Shown: positions 52,925 to 62,912 of the stretch, piece after piece | Position numbering within the stretch: the first letter of the stretch is position 1 | How the letters are laid out: each line of letters opens with the position of its first letter | Assembly: GCF_947503705.1 (NCBI RefSeq) | Contig: NZ_CANNES010000009.1 | Location: 62,001-126,000, forward strand | Direction of reading: 5' to 3' | From: an uncultured Tateyamaria sp. | Lineage (GTDB): Bacteria; Pseudomonadota; Alphaproteobacteria; Rhodobacterales; Rhodobacteraceae | Length of the DNA stretch: 64,000 nt | Translations under genes and position numbers: made by a program | Notes under the pieces: generated by a model | What the model saw: the letters and a program-made list of their open reading frames with translations, nothing else | Databases searched by the model: none | Told to the model about the DNA's origin: nothing

Positions 52925-54139
52925 TCAGCGCTCCTTCAGCTTAACAGAATTGTTGTAGACGTTCATGACTGCCGAGATTGACAGCGAGATCGTCAGATAG
53001 AACAGCATCAACAACAGCACGCATTCGATGGCCCGGCCCGTCTGGTTCAGCGTGATGCCGCCCAGTGTGGCCGTGATGTCGGCATAGCCCACAGCGATGG
53101 CCAGCGATGAGTTTTTGGTGATGTTGAGGTATTGCGAAATCAGCGGCGGGATGATGACCCGCAGCGCCTGTGGCAGCACAACAAGGTTCATGATCCGACC
53201 CTGCCGCAGGCCCAAGGCACCCGCAGCCTCGGATTGCCCTTTGGAGATCGCCTGAATGCCCGCACGCACGTTTTCCGCGATAAAGGCACCGGTATAGATC
53301 GACAGGGCAAACCACAGCGCGATCAGCGGTCCACCGACCTTGATCCCACCAGAGAAGTTGAAGCCCTTCAGTTCCGGGTATTCCAGACCGATGGGCATGC
53401 CCATCACCAGATAGGCCAGCAGCGCGGGCACAAAGAAGATTGCAAGGCTCGGCCAGCCCATGGGCAGCAGGCGGCCCGTGTCATAAAGCAACTTGGTTGC
53501 ATAGCGACGATAGGCAAAGACGCCGACCACCGAGAGCAGGAAAGTGATCACCACGACCATCGACCCAGGGCCCCAAACCGGCGCCGGGATGTAAACCCCG
53601 CGGTTGGTAAATGCGATGGCGTCAAACACCATGCTTGCTGATGGCTCGTCGCCCCGGAAGGCCCTTGGCCCCGGCAGTACCGCAATCATGATGGTAAAGA
53701 TGATGATGATCCAGATCAGGACCGGGATGTTGCGGAAGATCTCCACATAGAAAGACATCAGCTTGGACACGAGCCAGTTGTTCGACAAACGCAACACACC
53801 GGCAATCACGCCCAGAACGGTCGCGGTCACACAGGCCAGAAAGGCCACAAGCAGGGTGTTGAGAATGCCAACCAGGGCCGCTTTGGCGTTGGTGGACTGG
53901 CTGGTATATTCGACCAGTGTCTGGTTGATGTCATAGCCCGCAGGCGAGCCTAGAAACTGATAAGAAATATTCAAACCAGCCGCTGCCAGGTTGCGCATCA
54001 GGTTCGAACCCAGAAATGCGATGGCGGCGATCAGCAGCATAAGTGCAATGAATTGGAAGGTATATGATCTGTAGCGCGTGTCGCTTAACAGCATCGACAG
54101 GCGGAACGACGCCTGTGGCGGGTCGGTCAATGTGGTCAT
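52925..54139 (-). CDS. bztB: amino acid ABC transporter permease BztB
   Basis: 404 residues with about eight membrane segments. Segment AENVRAGIQAISKGQSEAAG then LVVLPQALRVIIPPLISQYL is the HisM/GlnP coupling region. The long insert before it (about 60-200) is typical of BztB. It is the first permease gene of the operon. Confidence 0.94.
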   Translation of the reverse strand: MTTLTDPPQASFRLSMLLSDTRYRSYTFQFIALMLLIAAIAFLGSNLMRNLAAAGLNISYQFLGSPAGYDINQTLVEYTSQSTNAKAALVGILNTLLVAFLACVTATVLGVIAGVLRLSNNWLVSKLMSFYVEIFRNIPVLIWIIIIFTIMIAVLPGPRAFRGDEPSASMVFDAIAFTNRGVYIPAPVWGPGSMVVVITFLLSVVGVFAYRRYATKLLYDTGRLLPMGWPSLAIFFVPALLAYLVMGMPIGLEYPELKGFNFSGGIKVGGPLIALWFALSIYTGAFIAENVRAGIQAISKGQSEAAGALGLRQGRIMNLVVLPQALRVIIPPLISQYLNITKNSSLAIAVGYADITATLGGITLNQTGRAIECVLLLMLFYLTISLSISAVMNVYNNSVKLKER

Positions 54140-54265
54140 GGAGATGGTCCCCGTGGTTCCGGCCTTTGGTTTTTACGCGCCGTGACGCGGGGCCGGGTTT
54201 TCAGTTGCTGGCTGTCGTTTCGGGCCGGGTGCCGCTGTTCTCAGCGATCTGATTGGCCGCAAGTG

Positions 54266-54297
54266 CAAGGGGCGCAGGTTTGACCCTGCGCCCCTTG
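54266..54297 (-). terminator. intercistronic hairpin between bztA and bztB
   Basis: A perfect 13-bp stem with a 6-nt loop lies 10 nt beyond the bztA stop (CAAGGGGCGCAGG with its complement). It should protect the bztA message and lower transcription into the permease genes. Confidence 0.7.
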
Positions 54298-54306
54298 TCT
54301 TTGGAT

Positions 54307-55326
54307 TTAGCGGAATGGGGGGCTGTAGAGCAGGCCACCATCTGTCCACTGAGCGTTCAGGCCGCGGGCCAGACCGATCGGTGTCGCTTCGCCGATGTTT
54401 TGCTCAAAGATTTCGCCGTAGTTACCGCCGACGGCCAGAGCTTTTGCCGCCCAGTCAGCGTCCAGACCCAGCATTTCGCCCAGCGTACCTTCGGTACCCA
54501 GCAGACGGTTGATTTCTGGGTTGTTGGTGCCAGCCATCATTTCGGTCATGTTGGCCGATGTGACGCCCAGCTCTTCGGCTGTGATCAGCGCGTTCAGAGT
54601 CCAGCGCACGATGTCACCCCATTCGTTGTCGCCGTGGCGAACAAGCGGGCCCAGAGGCTCTTTGGAGATGATTTCAGGCAGCAGGACGTGGTCGCCAGGT
54701 GCTTCGAATGTGGCACGTGTGGCGGCCAGACCGGAGGCGTCTGTGGTGTAGACGTCGCAGGCACCGGCAAGGTACTGCTGCTGCGCTTCGGCGTTGGTCT
54801 CAATCGGCACGGGCTCATAGCTGATGTTGTTCGAGCGGAAGAAGTCCGCCAGGTTCAGCTCTGTTGTTGTACCGGTTTGGATGCAGACGGTTGCGCCGTC
54901 CAGATCTTTGGCCGACGAAACGCCCAGGTCCTTGGGGACCATAAAGCCTTGGCCGTCATAGTAGTTCACGCCAACGAAAGTGAACTTGAGGTCCACGTCG
55001 CGCGAGAATGTCCATGTGGTGTTACGAGCCAGCATGTCGATTTCGCCCGAGGCAAGCGCGGTAAAGCGTGTTTTGCCTGTTGTTGGAACGAACTCAACGG
55101 CATTGCCGTCGCCCAGAACGGCGGCTGCAACGGCGCGGCATACCGCAACGTCAAAGCCTTCCCATTCACCATTGGAATCTGGCGCAGCAAAGCCGACCAG
55201 ACCGGTTGTCACGCCGCAGTTCAGCGTGCCGCGTGCTTTAACGTCGTCCAGCGTGCCAGCAGCCGCGACGCCGGCGGCAAGACCGGCAGCAGCTGTCAGC
55301 GCACCAAAAAATACGGATTTTTTCAT
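54307..55326 (-). CDS. bztA: glutamate/glutamine/aspartate ABC transporter substrate-binding protein
   Basis: 339 residues from the ATG at 55326, with AGGAAGAGGT just upstream. A Sec signal peptide (MKKSVFFGALTAAAGLAAGV, then AAAGT) is followed by LDDVKARGTLNCGVTTGLVG, the family start. FDVAVCRAVAAAVLG and DVYTTDASGLAATRATF are typical of the AapJ/BztA branch. It binds acidic amino acids and amides in the periplasm. It leads the bztABCD operon. Confidence 0.95.
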   Translation of the reverse strand: MKKSVFFGALTAAAGLAAGVAAAGTLDDVKARGTLNCGVTTGLVGFAAPDSNGEWEGFDVAVCRAVAAAVLGDGNAVEFVPTTGKTRFTALASGEIDMLARNTTWTFSRDVDLKFTFVGVNYYDGQGFMVPKDLGVSSAKDLDGATVCIQTGTTTELNLADFFRSNNISYEPVPIETNAEAQQQYLAGACDVYTTDASGLAATRATFEAPGDHVLLPEIISKEPLGPLVRHGDNEWGDIVRWTLNALITAEELGVTSANMTEMMAGTNNPEINRLLGTEGTLGEMLGLDADWAAKALAVGGNYGEIFEQNIGEATPIGLARGLNAQWTDGGLLYSPPFR

Positions 55327-55535
55327 TGTTACCTCTTCCTGATTTTCCGCCATATTTTGACGGGTCGACCGACGTGGGCAGAGTGTCTTGCCACGCCGGA
55401 GGCGATGCGGTCAGGGTTTATCCCCAACCAGTGCGCAAGAGTTTGCTCGGATTCACCAGGTAAGGTCAAGGGCAGCGGCAGTAAAAACGCCGCATTATTG
55501 CGCAACTGGAAAGGGCATTTTCGCCTTGTTTGCGC

Positions 55536-56249
55536 TCACAATGCGCGGGTCGCGTCGAAAAAGGCTTTTGCATGAAAAAAGGCGGTTTTCTTGATATTTA
55601 CATCCACTTGCGCCTCTTCATCGACGCCCCATTGCTCTTCCTGCCAGGTTTCGTCCAGCCGAGAGGCCGCCCAAATATCAGGCGTCTCGCCCTGCTCTTG
55701 AGCGGCTGCAAAACCAAGGATCAGCGAACCGGTCAAACTGACCAGATCGTGAAAGCTCGCCAATTCGAACGCAGACAGCGCATGCGTGTGCCGTGACAGG
55801 GCCAAAAGCGCCGCTTCATCCTGTGATTCGTGCATCAATCCGACCCTCGGATGCAGCCGTGCACCCAAGGTCGCGTCGGCCCACTCCAGATAGGGATCCC
55901 AGGTTTTCGCCTGCCGCTCGACAAGCTCAACCGGGTTCTCCGCACGGTAACACAGCAGGTCCGCATCCCCGTAGGCGGCCAGCATATCCGCAACTTCGGC
56001 ACGCTGCACGGCCACCTTGTCGATAGCCGCGTTGGCCGTGCGGGTGAACGGCATGCTTAGCGGGTCAATCTCGCCCTCTTGCGCGTCCCATTCCGCCGCA
56101 ATGGCTTGCGCAATCGCATCCGTTGGCACGATCAGCGCGGCCTTGGCGGGGGTTTTGACCGCGCGCCCGTCCAGGGACACGGTCCAGCCGCCCTGCGCCT
56201 CCTCGACCTGGGCCTCTGTCCAGAACCGTTTTGCTTTCCATTCCGCCAT
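55536..56249 (-). CDS. ATP12 family chaperone (F1-ATPase assembly)
   Basis: 237 residues from the ATG at 56249, one base after the HAD gene's stop. WTVSLDGRAVKTPAKAALIV is the ATP12 beta-rich N-terminus. EWDAQEGEIDPLSMPFTR and SRHTHALSAFELASFHDLVS are the conserved helical core. ATP12 helps assemble the F1 alpha subunit in mitochondria and alphaproteobacteria. No ATP synthase gene is in the window. Confidence 0.92.
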   Translation of the reverse strand: MAEWKAKRFWTEAQVEEAQGGWTVSLDGRAVKTPAKAALIVPTDAIAQAIAAEWDAQEGEIDPLSMPFTRTANAAIDKVAVQRAEVADMLAAYGDADLLCYRAENPVELVERQAKTWDPYLEWADATLGARLHPRVGLMHESQDEAALLALSRHTHALSAFELASFHDLVSLTGSLILGFAAAQEQGETPDIWAASRLDETWQEEQWGVDEEAQVDVNIKKTAFFHAKAFFDATRAL

Positions 56250-56250
56250 C

Positions 56251-56919
56251 TTAACGTTCCCAAAGCTGTGCGAGGGCTGGATCGAGCCCATCAAAGTCAT
56301 CCAGAACAGCGGCCGCCTCCGTCAGATGGGCCGCCGGGTGATAGCCCCAGGAGACACCGACAAACGCCATACCCGCCGCCCCGGCCATATCCATGTCAAA
56401 GGTCGTGTCCCCGATCATCACCGCCTGATCGGCCTCGACCCCTGCCTCGTTCATGGCGGCGTGCAGCATTGCGGGATGCGGCTTGGACGGATGGAAATCC
56501 GCCACCTGCTGCGTCACGAAATAGGGCCGCAGGTCATAGGCATCCAGCAACAGATCAAGGCCCCGCCGGGATTTTCCCGTTGCAATGCCCAACAGGATAT
56601 TCGGCTCGGCTTGCAACCGCTCCAACGCGTCGCGCGCACCTGGGTACAAAGGCGACGACGCGCGCGCTCCGGCCGCCGCGCGACGCTCCACATATGCGGC
56701 CTTATAAGCCCTCACCAACCCATCGCCATCAGCATCCGGCGCCAGCCGCGCCATGGCCTGCGGCAAGGACAGCCCCACAATGCTCAGAATGTCGGCGCGT
56801 GCAGGCACGGCCACGCCCAAACCGTCAAAGGCCGCCGTCATACTGGCCACAATATCGGCCTGACTGTCGACCAAAGTGCCGTCCACGTCAAAGACCACCA
56901 GCCGCAGATCAGTCGCCAT
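56251..56919 (-). CDS. HAD-superfamily hydrolase (phosphoglycolate phosphatase-like)
   Basis: 222 residues from the ATG at 56919. LVVFDVDGTLVDS holds the nucleophilic Asp and the second Asp, IATGKSRRGLD the Thr, and VMIGDTTFDMDMA the metal-binding Asp residues. There is a helical cap domain (about 17-90). It removes phosphate from a small metabolite, probably a sugar or nucleotide phosphate. Overlaps rluC by 11 nt. Confidence 0.92.
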   Translation of the reverse strand: MATDLRLVVFDVDGTLVDSQADIVASMTAAFDGLGVAVPARADILSIVGLSLPQAMARLAPDADGDGLVRAYKAAYVERRAAAGARASSPLYPGARDALERLQAEPNILLGIATGKSRRGLDLLLDAYDLRPYFVTQQVADFHPSKPHPAMLHAAMNEAGVEADQAVMIGDTTFDMDMAGAAGMAFVGVSWGYHPAAHLTEAAAVLDDFDGLDPALAQLWER

Positions 56920-57955
56920 GCAATGCCTCGAACGGATCATCGGCGGCCAGGTCTTCGGTCCAACCAAAGGTGTCCCAGCTTTGCTTCATATGCTCGGGCA
57001 TGGCGGCGGTAATCGTGGTCACCTTGCGGGTCTCGGGATGTTCAAAACGCATCATTCGGGCGTGCAAGTGCAGCTTTTTCGAGATGATGCCGCCCAATTG
57101 CGCACCCCAGCCATCGCCGAGGTTTTCCTGACCCGACCCGCCATATTTCCCGTCGCCAATGATCGGGTGCCCGATCTCGGCCATATGTGCACGCAACTGG
57201 TGGGTGCGGCCCGTGATTGGCTCCATCGCGACCCAGGATGCACGTGACGCAACCCGAAACAGCGTGGCATAAAGCGTCGCGGCCCGTTTGGCGCCGGGTG
57301 TGCTCTCAACCTCTCGCGGGTGCACGGCGATCATCTTTTCGCCCTCGCCCCGCGCGCCATGACCACCGGCCTTGACCAGACCGTATTTGATCTCGCCCAG
57401 GTAAGGGGTCGGCACACCGGCCACCAAGGCCCAGTAAATCTTGCGGGTCTCACGGTGGCGCATGGCTGCCGTCAACGCTTTGGCCGCCAGTCGCGTGCGG
57501 GCCAGCAGCAAGACACCGGAAGTGTCCTTGTCCAGGCGGTGCACCAACCGCGGCTTTTCCTCGAACCCGAATTTCAGGGCTTCGGCCATGCCGTCCACGT
57601 GCCGGGTCTGGCCCGATCCACCCTGCGTCGGCAGGCCCGCGGGTTTGTTCAGCGCGATCACCTGATCGTCGCGGTAAATGACGCAGGACTGGATCAGCTT
57701 GGTATCCGCCTCCGACACAGTCGTTCGGACAACGGGGGGCGCTGCCTTGTCCGGCAGTGGCGGCACACGCACCTGTTGACCCGCCTCCACGCGGGTCGAC
57801 GACTTTACGCGGCCCCCGTCCACGCGGCACTCCCCCTTGCGGCACATCTTTTCGATCATACCCTGGCTCACCTGCGGAAAGCGGCGCTTGAACCAGCGGT
57901 CCAGACGCTGATCGCCTTCGTCCTCAGTGACGGTTACGGTTTGAACACGGCTCAT
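56909..57955 (-). CDS. 23S rRNA pseudouridine synthase (RluC/D type)
   Basis: 348 residues. An N-terminal S4 domain (DQRLDRWFKRRFPQVSQGMI) is followed by the synthase domain. The catalytic Asp lies in LVHRLDKDTSGVLLLA, and EPITGRTHQLRAHMAEIGHP is the second motif. It makes pseudouridines in 23S rRNA. The exact site is not clear from sequence; the RluC branch is most likely. Confidence 0.93.
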   Translation of the reverse strand: MSRVQTVTVTEDEGDQRLDRWFKRRFPQVSQGMIEKMCRKGECRVDGGRVKSSTRVEAGQQVRVPPLPDKAAPPVVRTTVSEADTKLIQSCVIYRDDQVIALNKPAGLPTQGGSGQTRHVDGMAEALKFGFEEKPRLVHRLDKDTSGVLLLARTRLAAKALTAAMRHRETRKIYWALVAGVPTPYLGEIKYGLVKAGGHGARGEGEKMIAVHPREVESTPGAKRAATLYATLFRVASRASWVAMEPITGRTHQLRAHMAEIGHPIIGDGKYGGSGQENLGDGWGAQLGGIISKKLHLHARMMRFEHPETRKVTTITAAMPEHMKQSWDTFGWTEDLAADDPFEALHGD

Positions 57956-58332
57956 GCGAATACCCCTCGGGCAACGATCAGCCCCAACGCCAGGGCGCCT
58001 ACCGACAGGCCCACCGACAGCAAAATATAAAGACCCGCCTGCCCCATCTGACCGCGCTCGATCAGGGTCATGGTCTCAAGCGAAAAGGCGGAGAACGTGG
58101 TGAAACCGCCCAGGATACCCGTCATCACGAAGGGGCTGAGATGGGTCAGCCCCTTATGGGCTGCGGCCACCACAAAGACACCCATCAGGAACGAGCCCAC
58201 CACATTCACGGTGATGATGGCCAACGGAAAGTCGGATGGCCCCAGCGCACGTATCACCGCCATGCCGGTCAGCCAACGCAGAGACGCGCCAATCGCCCCG
58301 CCAAGGGCCACAAGAGACAAGGTTGAGATCAT
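57952..58332 (-). CDS. crcB: fluoride efflux transporter CrcB (Fluc)
   Basis: 126 residues from the ATG at 58332, with four membrane segments. GGAIGASLRWL opens the first helix and GILGGFTTFSAFSLETM carries the conserved GFTTFS signature of the channel pore. It exports fluoride as a dual-topology dimer. No fluoride riboswitch was recognised upstream. Overlaps rluC by 4 nt. Confidence 0.95.
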   Translation of the reverse strand: MISTLSLVALGGAIGASLRWLTGMAVIRALGPSDFPLAIITVNVVGSFLMGVFVVAAAHKGLTHLSPFVMTGILGGFTTFSAFSLETMTLIERGQMGQAGLYILLSVGLSVGALALGLIVARGVFA

Positions 58333-58363
58333 GGGCGGTCTGTCGTCTGTAAGGGCGGCAGAG

Positions 58364-59668
58364 TCAAGTTTCGCGCTTGGCGCGCAGCTTGGCAAAATAC
58401 TCGACCCGCTTCTTTAAGTCCCGCTCAAAGCCCCGTTCGACCGGCTGGTACAGATCGGGCCGCGCCATCCCGTCAGGGAAATAGTTCTGGCCCGAAAACC
58501 CATCCTCGGCATCGTGATCATAGGCATAGCCCTTGCCATAGCCCTGATCCTTCATCAGCGATGTCGGCGCGTTCAGGATATGTTTGGGCGGCGGCTCTGA
58601 CCCGGTTTGCTTGGCCGCGCGACGGGCACCCTTGTAAGCATTGTAAACCGCGTTGGATTTGGGCGCGAGGGCGAGGTAGACAAGCGCCTGTGCGATGGCC
58701 AACTCCCCCTCGGGGCTTCCCAACCGCTCGTACGTTTCCCAAGCCTGCACGCAATAGGCCTGCGCCTGCGGATCGGCCAGGCCGATATCCTCGACCGCCA
58801 TACGGGTGATGCGGCGGGCCAGGTATCGCGGGTCCTCGCCCCCCTCCAGCATCCGGGCAAACCAATAAAGGGCCGCATCCGGGTCAGACCCCCTGACCGA
58901 TTTGTGCAAGGCCGAAATCAGATTGTAATGCGCATCGCCCGACTTGTCATATTGGGCCGCGCGCCGCATCAAGCGACCCGAAAGCGCGGCTTGATCCAAC
59001 GGCGCTTCGACCCTCCAGGCCATTACCTGCTCGATCAGGTTCAAAAGCGCGCGGCCATCGCCATCGGCCATCTCCAACAGCGCCTCGCGGGCGGCGCCGG
59101 TCAGAGGCAAAGGGCGGCCCAACTCCTGCTCGGCCCGCTGGGCGAGCAATTCCAGGTCCTTAAGGTCCAGGCGCTCCAACACCAGCACCTGCGCCCGGCT
59201 GAGCACAGCGGCGTTCAGCTCAAAGCTGGGGTTTTCCGTCGTGGCCCCGACCAAAAGGATCGTGCCATCCTCCATATGGGGCAAGAACCCGTCCTGCTGC
59301 GCCTTGTTGAAACGGTGGATTTCGTCAACGAACAGCAATGTGCCTTGCCCGTTCTGGCGCCGGATGCGTGCCGCCTCGAATACCTTTTTCAGGTCCGGGA
59401 CACCGGTGAAGATGGCGCTGATCTGCACAAAATGCAGGTCGGTCTCGTGAGCCAAAAGGCGGGCAATGGTCGTCTTGCCCACGCCGGGCGGCCCCCAGAA
59501 TACCAGCGACCCAAGGGCCCCTGCCGCCAACATGACCGTCAACGGCGCATCGGGGCCCAGCACCTGGCGTTGCCCAATGACCTCGCTGAGCCGGGTTGGC
59601 CGCAAGCGGTCCGCCAAAGGGCGGTGGCCCGTGTCGGCAGGCGGTTCAGAGGCAAAAAGATCCGCCAT
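58364..59668 (-). CDS. rarA: replication-associated recombination protein A
   Basis: 434 residues from the ATG at 59668. Walker A is FWGPPGVGKTT, Walker B LLFVDEIHRFNKAQQDGFL, sensor 1 LVGATTENPSFELN, followed by the clamp-loader-like lid and a C-terminal tetramerisation domain (SDPDAALYWFARMLEGGEDP). MgsA/RarA acts at stalled replication forks. It overlaps the protease gene's stop by one base. Confidence 0.96.
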   Translation of the reverse strand: MADLFASEPPADTGHRPLADRLRPTRLSEVIGQRQVLGPDAPLTVMLAAGALGSLVFWGPPGVGKTTIARLLAHETDLHFVQISAIFTGVPDLKKVFEAARIRRQNGQGTLLFVDEIHRFNKAQQDGFLPHMEDGTILLVGATTENPSFELNAAVLSRAQVLVLERLDLKDLELLAQRAEQELGRPLPLTGAAREALLEMADGDGRALLNLIEQVMAWRVEAPLDQAALSGRLMRRAAQYDKSGDAHYNLISALHKSVRGSDPDAALYWFARMLEGGEDPRYLARRITRMAVEDIGLADPQAQAYCVQAWETYERLGSPEGELAIAQALVYLALAPKSNAVYNAYKGARRAAKQTGSEPPPKHILNAPTSLMKDQGYGKGYAYDHDAEDGFSGQNYFPDGMARPDLYQPVERGFERDLKKRVEYFAKLRAKRET

Positions 59669-61044
59669 CAAAACCGCAAGACAACACGGCGCGTACCGCG
59701 CAGCAGGCGCACAACACTGCCACGGGACGCGCGTTCAAAGGCCCGCACCGCATCATCCACCGCCGCGATATCGAACCGGTCAATGCGCTGCAGTACGTCG
59801 CCGACACGCAGGCCAGCGCGGCGGCCAATCGCGCCGGTCTGTGTCACCACCACACCCTCGGAAGCCAGCGGCAAGTTCATCTCGGCGATCACAGCCGGGT
59901 TGATCCCGCTCAGTGCGAGGCCAGGCAGGTTGCCACCCTCCGGCAAGGTCACGGCATTCCGGGCGGGCACTTCGGGCGGCGGAATCAAGGCCACGGTCAG
60001 ATCGGCGATCTCCCCATCGCGCAGCCGGGTCATCGTGGTCGTCTCGCCCGCCCGCGCCACGCTCATCCGAAACAGCATTTCGGCCGGGCTGTTCACCTCT
60101 GACCCGTCCACGGACAAGACGACATCGCCCACGGCAAAACCCGCCTCAGCCAAGGGGCTGACCGGATGCAGGCCCGCGATGATAATGCCGCCCGACCGGT
60201 CACGGCCCAGCATCTCGGCCAGATCAGCGGTGACCGCTTGGCCTGTGGCTCCTGCCCAAGGGCGGACAAAGCGGTCATTTCCCGCCTGCGCCTGCCGGAC
60301 AAAGGCGGCCACAAGGTCCGCAGGAATGGCAAAGCCAATGCCGTTGGAACCGCCCGACCGGGTCAGGATCGACGTGTTGATGCCGATCAACGTGCCATCC
60401 ATCCCGATCAACGCCCCGCCCGAGTTGCCCGGGTTGATGGGCGCATCGGTTTGTACAAAATACCCGCGCCCACCCCCATTGGCGCCACCGGATCGGGCCA
60501 GGCCCGACACAATGCCCGACGACACGGTCTGACCCACGCCAAAGGGGTTGCCGATGGCCAGGGCCAATTCGCCGACGTCCACGGTTTCACTGTCGCGCAA
60601 GCGCAAAAAGGGCAGGTCATCCGCGCCCTCAAGCTGCAAGATCGCCAGATCGCTTTCGCGGTCGCCCAGAAGCACGCGTGCTGTGAATTCGCGGCGGTCA
60701 TTCAGGACCACACGAATATCTGTGGCCATGCCCACCACATGGTAATTGGAAACGATAATACCGTCAGAAGACAGGATAACGCCCGACCCAAGCGAGTTCT
60801 GGACCCGAGGCTCAGGCGCACCAAACCCGTCAAAGAAACGCTCAAAAAATGGATCATCCATAAAAGGCGTGCGGCGGCGGGATTGGGTGACAACCTTGGC
60901 ATAGATGTTCACCACGGCAGGCGCTGTTTGGCGCACCAATGGCGCAAAGCTAAGGCTGATCTCGCCCGCACTCTGCGGCACGCGGGTTTCGGCCATGGCC
61001 GCAAAAGGCAGCAGGCAGATCAAGAGCGTTAAGAGATGTTTCAT
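59668..61044 (-). CDS. Deg/Do-like periplasmic serine protease
   Basis: 458 residues from the ATG at 61044. A signal peptide (MKHLLTLLICLLPFAAMA) is followed by a trypsin-like domain. The catalytic residues are His in VSNYHVVG, Asp in RESDLAILQ and Ser in NPGNSGGAL. Two PDZ domains follow (about 250-345 and 360-458). It is close to DegP/DegQ and degrades or refolds damaged envelope proteins. Confidence 0.94.
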   Translation of the reverse strand: MKHLLTLLICLLPFAAMAETRVPQSAGEISLSFAPLVRQTAPAVVNIYAKVVTQSRRRTPFMDDPFFERFFDGFGAPEPRVQNSLGSGVILSSDGIIVSNYHVVGMATDIRVVLNDRREFTARVLLGDRESDLAILQLEGADDLPFLRLRDSETVDVGELALAIGNPFGVGQTVSSGIVSGLARSGGANGGGRGYFVQTDAPINPGNSGGALIGMDGTLIGINTSILTRSGGSNGIGFAIPADLVAAFVRQAQAGNDRFVRPWAGATGQAVTADLAEMLGRDRSGGIIIAGLHPVSPLAEAGFAVGDVVLSVDGSEVNSPAEMLFRMSVARAGETTTMTRLRDGEIADLTVALIPPPEVPARNAVTLPEGGNLPGLALSGINPAVIAEMNLPLASEGVVVTQTGAIGRRAGLRVGDVLQRIDRFDIAAVDDAVRAFERASRGSVVRLLRGTRRVVLRF

Positions 61045-61166
61045 TGTTCCAAAAATATGCAAACTCAACGGCTCAAATGCAAGATGCGGGCGCGGCCTCT
61101 GACCCAGCCCAAAACGCAAAAACCCCCGCCAAGGCAGGGGTTTCACGCGCAACGAACGGTCGTCGC

Positions 61167-61586
61167 TTACTCTTCTGCGGCCTCTTCGGCAGCAACGCGG
61201 GCCTTGTCAGCGGCGCCTTTGGCGTCGCGGTCGCGGTCCACAAATTCGATGATCGCCATGGGCGCCATGTCGCCATAGCGGAAGCCCGCCTTGAGAACGC
61301 GAACGTAACCACCCTGACGGTCGGCATAGCGGGGGCCGAGGACGTCAAACAGTTTGGCGACGTATTGCTCCTCTTTCAGCTTGGACGCGGCCTGACGACG
61401 GGCGTGCAGGTCGCCGCGTTTGGCCAGCGTGATCATCTTTTCGATGATCGGGCGCAATTCCTTGGCCTTGGGCAAAGTTGTCTTGATCTGCTCATGTTCG
61501 ATGAGCGAGCCGGCCATGTTGCTGAACAACGCCTTGCGGTGCTCATGTGTCCGGTTCAGGCGGCGGTAACCACGTGCGTGACGCAT
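61167..61586 (-). CDS. rplQ: 50S ribosomal protein L17
   Basis: 139 residues beginning [20 protein letters not shown], with [20 protein letters not shown] typical of L17. The C-terminal ~20 residues are Ala/Glu-rich, as in other alphaproteobacteria. It follows rpoA after a 196-bp gap that contains GC-rich repeats but no gene. Confidence 0.97.
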   Translation of the reverse strand: MRHARGYRRLNRTHEHRKALFSNMAGSLIEHEQIKTTLPKAKELRPIIEKMITLAKRGDLHARRQAASKLKEEQYVAKLFDVLGPRYADRQGGYVRVLKAGFRYGDMAPMAIIEFVDRDRDAKGAADKARVAAEEAAEE

Positions 61587-61782
61587 TTTCTAGTCTCCAA
61601 TTTGGTGCCCTCTACGGGCGGTTTTGCTTTGTCTGGCCCGCGATGCGTGTCTTGGGCTCTCCTTGGGGTCAGCGTTTTCGGAACGAAAGCGCGTAACCCG
61701 GATATTGTCCGCCCGAGGGCGGGCAATGAAAGGGTCATGGACCCGGTCGTTGTCGGATGGGCGTGGTCGCCCACCCGAGGGC

Positions 61783-62799
61783 TTAGAAGTTGTCTTCGAA
61801 CTTCTTGGCCAAGTCTTCGATGTTGTCCGGCGGCCAGTCCTCGACATCCATGCCAAGGTGCAGACCCATGCCCGACAGCACTTCCTTGATCTCGTTCAAG
61901 GATTTGCGGCCAAAGTTCGGCGTGCGCAGCATTTCGGCTTCGGTCTTCTGGATCAGATCGCCAATATACACGATATTGTCGTTCTTCAGGCAGTTGGCCG
62001 AACGGACAGACAGTTCCAGCTCGTCCACTTTCTTCAGCAGAAGCGGGTTGAACTCGAGACCATCGTCATCGTCCTGACGGCTGGCAGACTCCGGCTCGTC
62101 AAAGTTGACGAAGATGCCCAGTTGGTCCTGCAGGATGCGTGCGGCAAAGGCCACGGCGTCGTCCGGCGTGATGGAGCCATCGGTTTCGACCTTCATGGTC
62201 AGCTTGTCATAGTCCAGCACCTGGCCCTCACGGGTGGGTTGAACGTCATAGCTGACCTTCTTGACGGGCGAATAGATCGCATCGATTGGGATCAGACCGA
62301 TGGGCGCATCTTCGGGCTTGTTCTTATCCGCAGACACATAGCCTTTGCCGGTGTTGACGGTCAGTTCCATGTAGACGTCCGCACCATCGTCAAGGTGACA
62401 GATGACGTGATCGCGGTTCAGGATCTCGATGCCCGCGCTCTCCGAAATGTCGCCCGCCGTCACAACGCCCGGACCTTTGGCAGAGATCGACAGGCGCTTG
62501 GGCCCTTCGACTTCCATCCGCAGGGAAACGCCCTTTAGGTTCAGGATGATGTCGGTCACGTCCTCACGGACACCCGCAACGCTGGAAAACTCGTGCAGCA
62601 CGTTGTCGATTTGCACCGACGAGATGGCCGCACCCTGCAGCGAGCTCATCAGCACGCGGCGCAGAGCATTGCCCATGGTGAGGCCAAAGCCACGCTCCAG
62701 CGGTTCGGCGATCACGGTCGCCTGGCGCGCAGGCTCGTTGCCCGGTTTTACGTCAAGCTGCTGTGGCTTGATCAGTTCGGCCCAGTTCTTGTGGATCAT
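61783..62799 (-). CDS. rpoA: DNA-directed RNA polymerase alpha subunit
   Basis: 338 residues. The N-terminal domain has [20 protein letters not shown], the dimerisation and assembly region. The C-terminal domain, with [20 protein letters not shown] then [20 protein letters not shown], binds UP elements and activators. GGAGGGACC precedes the ATG. Confidence 0.98.
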   Translation of the reverse strand: MIHKNWAELIKPQQLDVKPGNEPARQATVIAEPLERGFGLTMGNALRRVLMSSLQGAAISSVQIDNVLHEFSSVAGVREDVTDIILNLKGVSLRMEVEGPKRLSISAKGPGVVTAGDISESAGIEILNRDHVICHLDDGADVYMELTVNTGKGYVSADKNKPEDAPIGLIPIDAIYSPVKKVSYDVQPTREGQVLDYDKLTMKVETDGSITPDDAVAFAARILQDQLGIFVNFDEPESASRQDDDDGLEFNPLLLKKVDELELSVRSANCLKNDNIVYIGDLIQKTEAEMLRTPNFGRKSLNEIKEVLSGMGLHLGMDVEDWPPDNIEDLAKKFEDNF

Positions 62800-62854
62800 G
62801 GTCCCTCCATTCTTGTCTGCGCGCCATGTCCTAACGCGCCGACTCCCGAGGTTT

Positions 62855-62893
62855 CAAAAAAGCAGAGTGGGGCCGTGCAAACCACGCGGCCCC
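62855..62893 (-). terminator. hairpin with T-run between rpsK and rpoA
   Basis: GGGGCCGCGTG and CACGGCCCC pair on the reverse strand with a 2-nt bulge, followed 7 nt later by six T residues. This resembles a partial, rho-independent attenuator in front of rpoA. Confidence 0.6.
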
Positions 62894-62912
62894 AAACGTT
62901 GTAAAATCAGGC

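Noticed and set aside
58333-58363. Fluoride riboswitch before crcB
   Set aside because: Only 31 nt separate crcB from rarA, too short for the aptamer, and no matching motif was seen.
58607-60532. A 641-codon open frame antisense to rarA and the Deg protease
   Set aside because: It lies opposite two well-defined genes, shows no domain, and results from the high third-position GC of the true genes. Similar shadows at 5821-7056 and 45028-46383 were rejected for the same reason.
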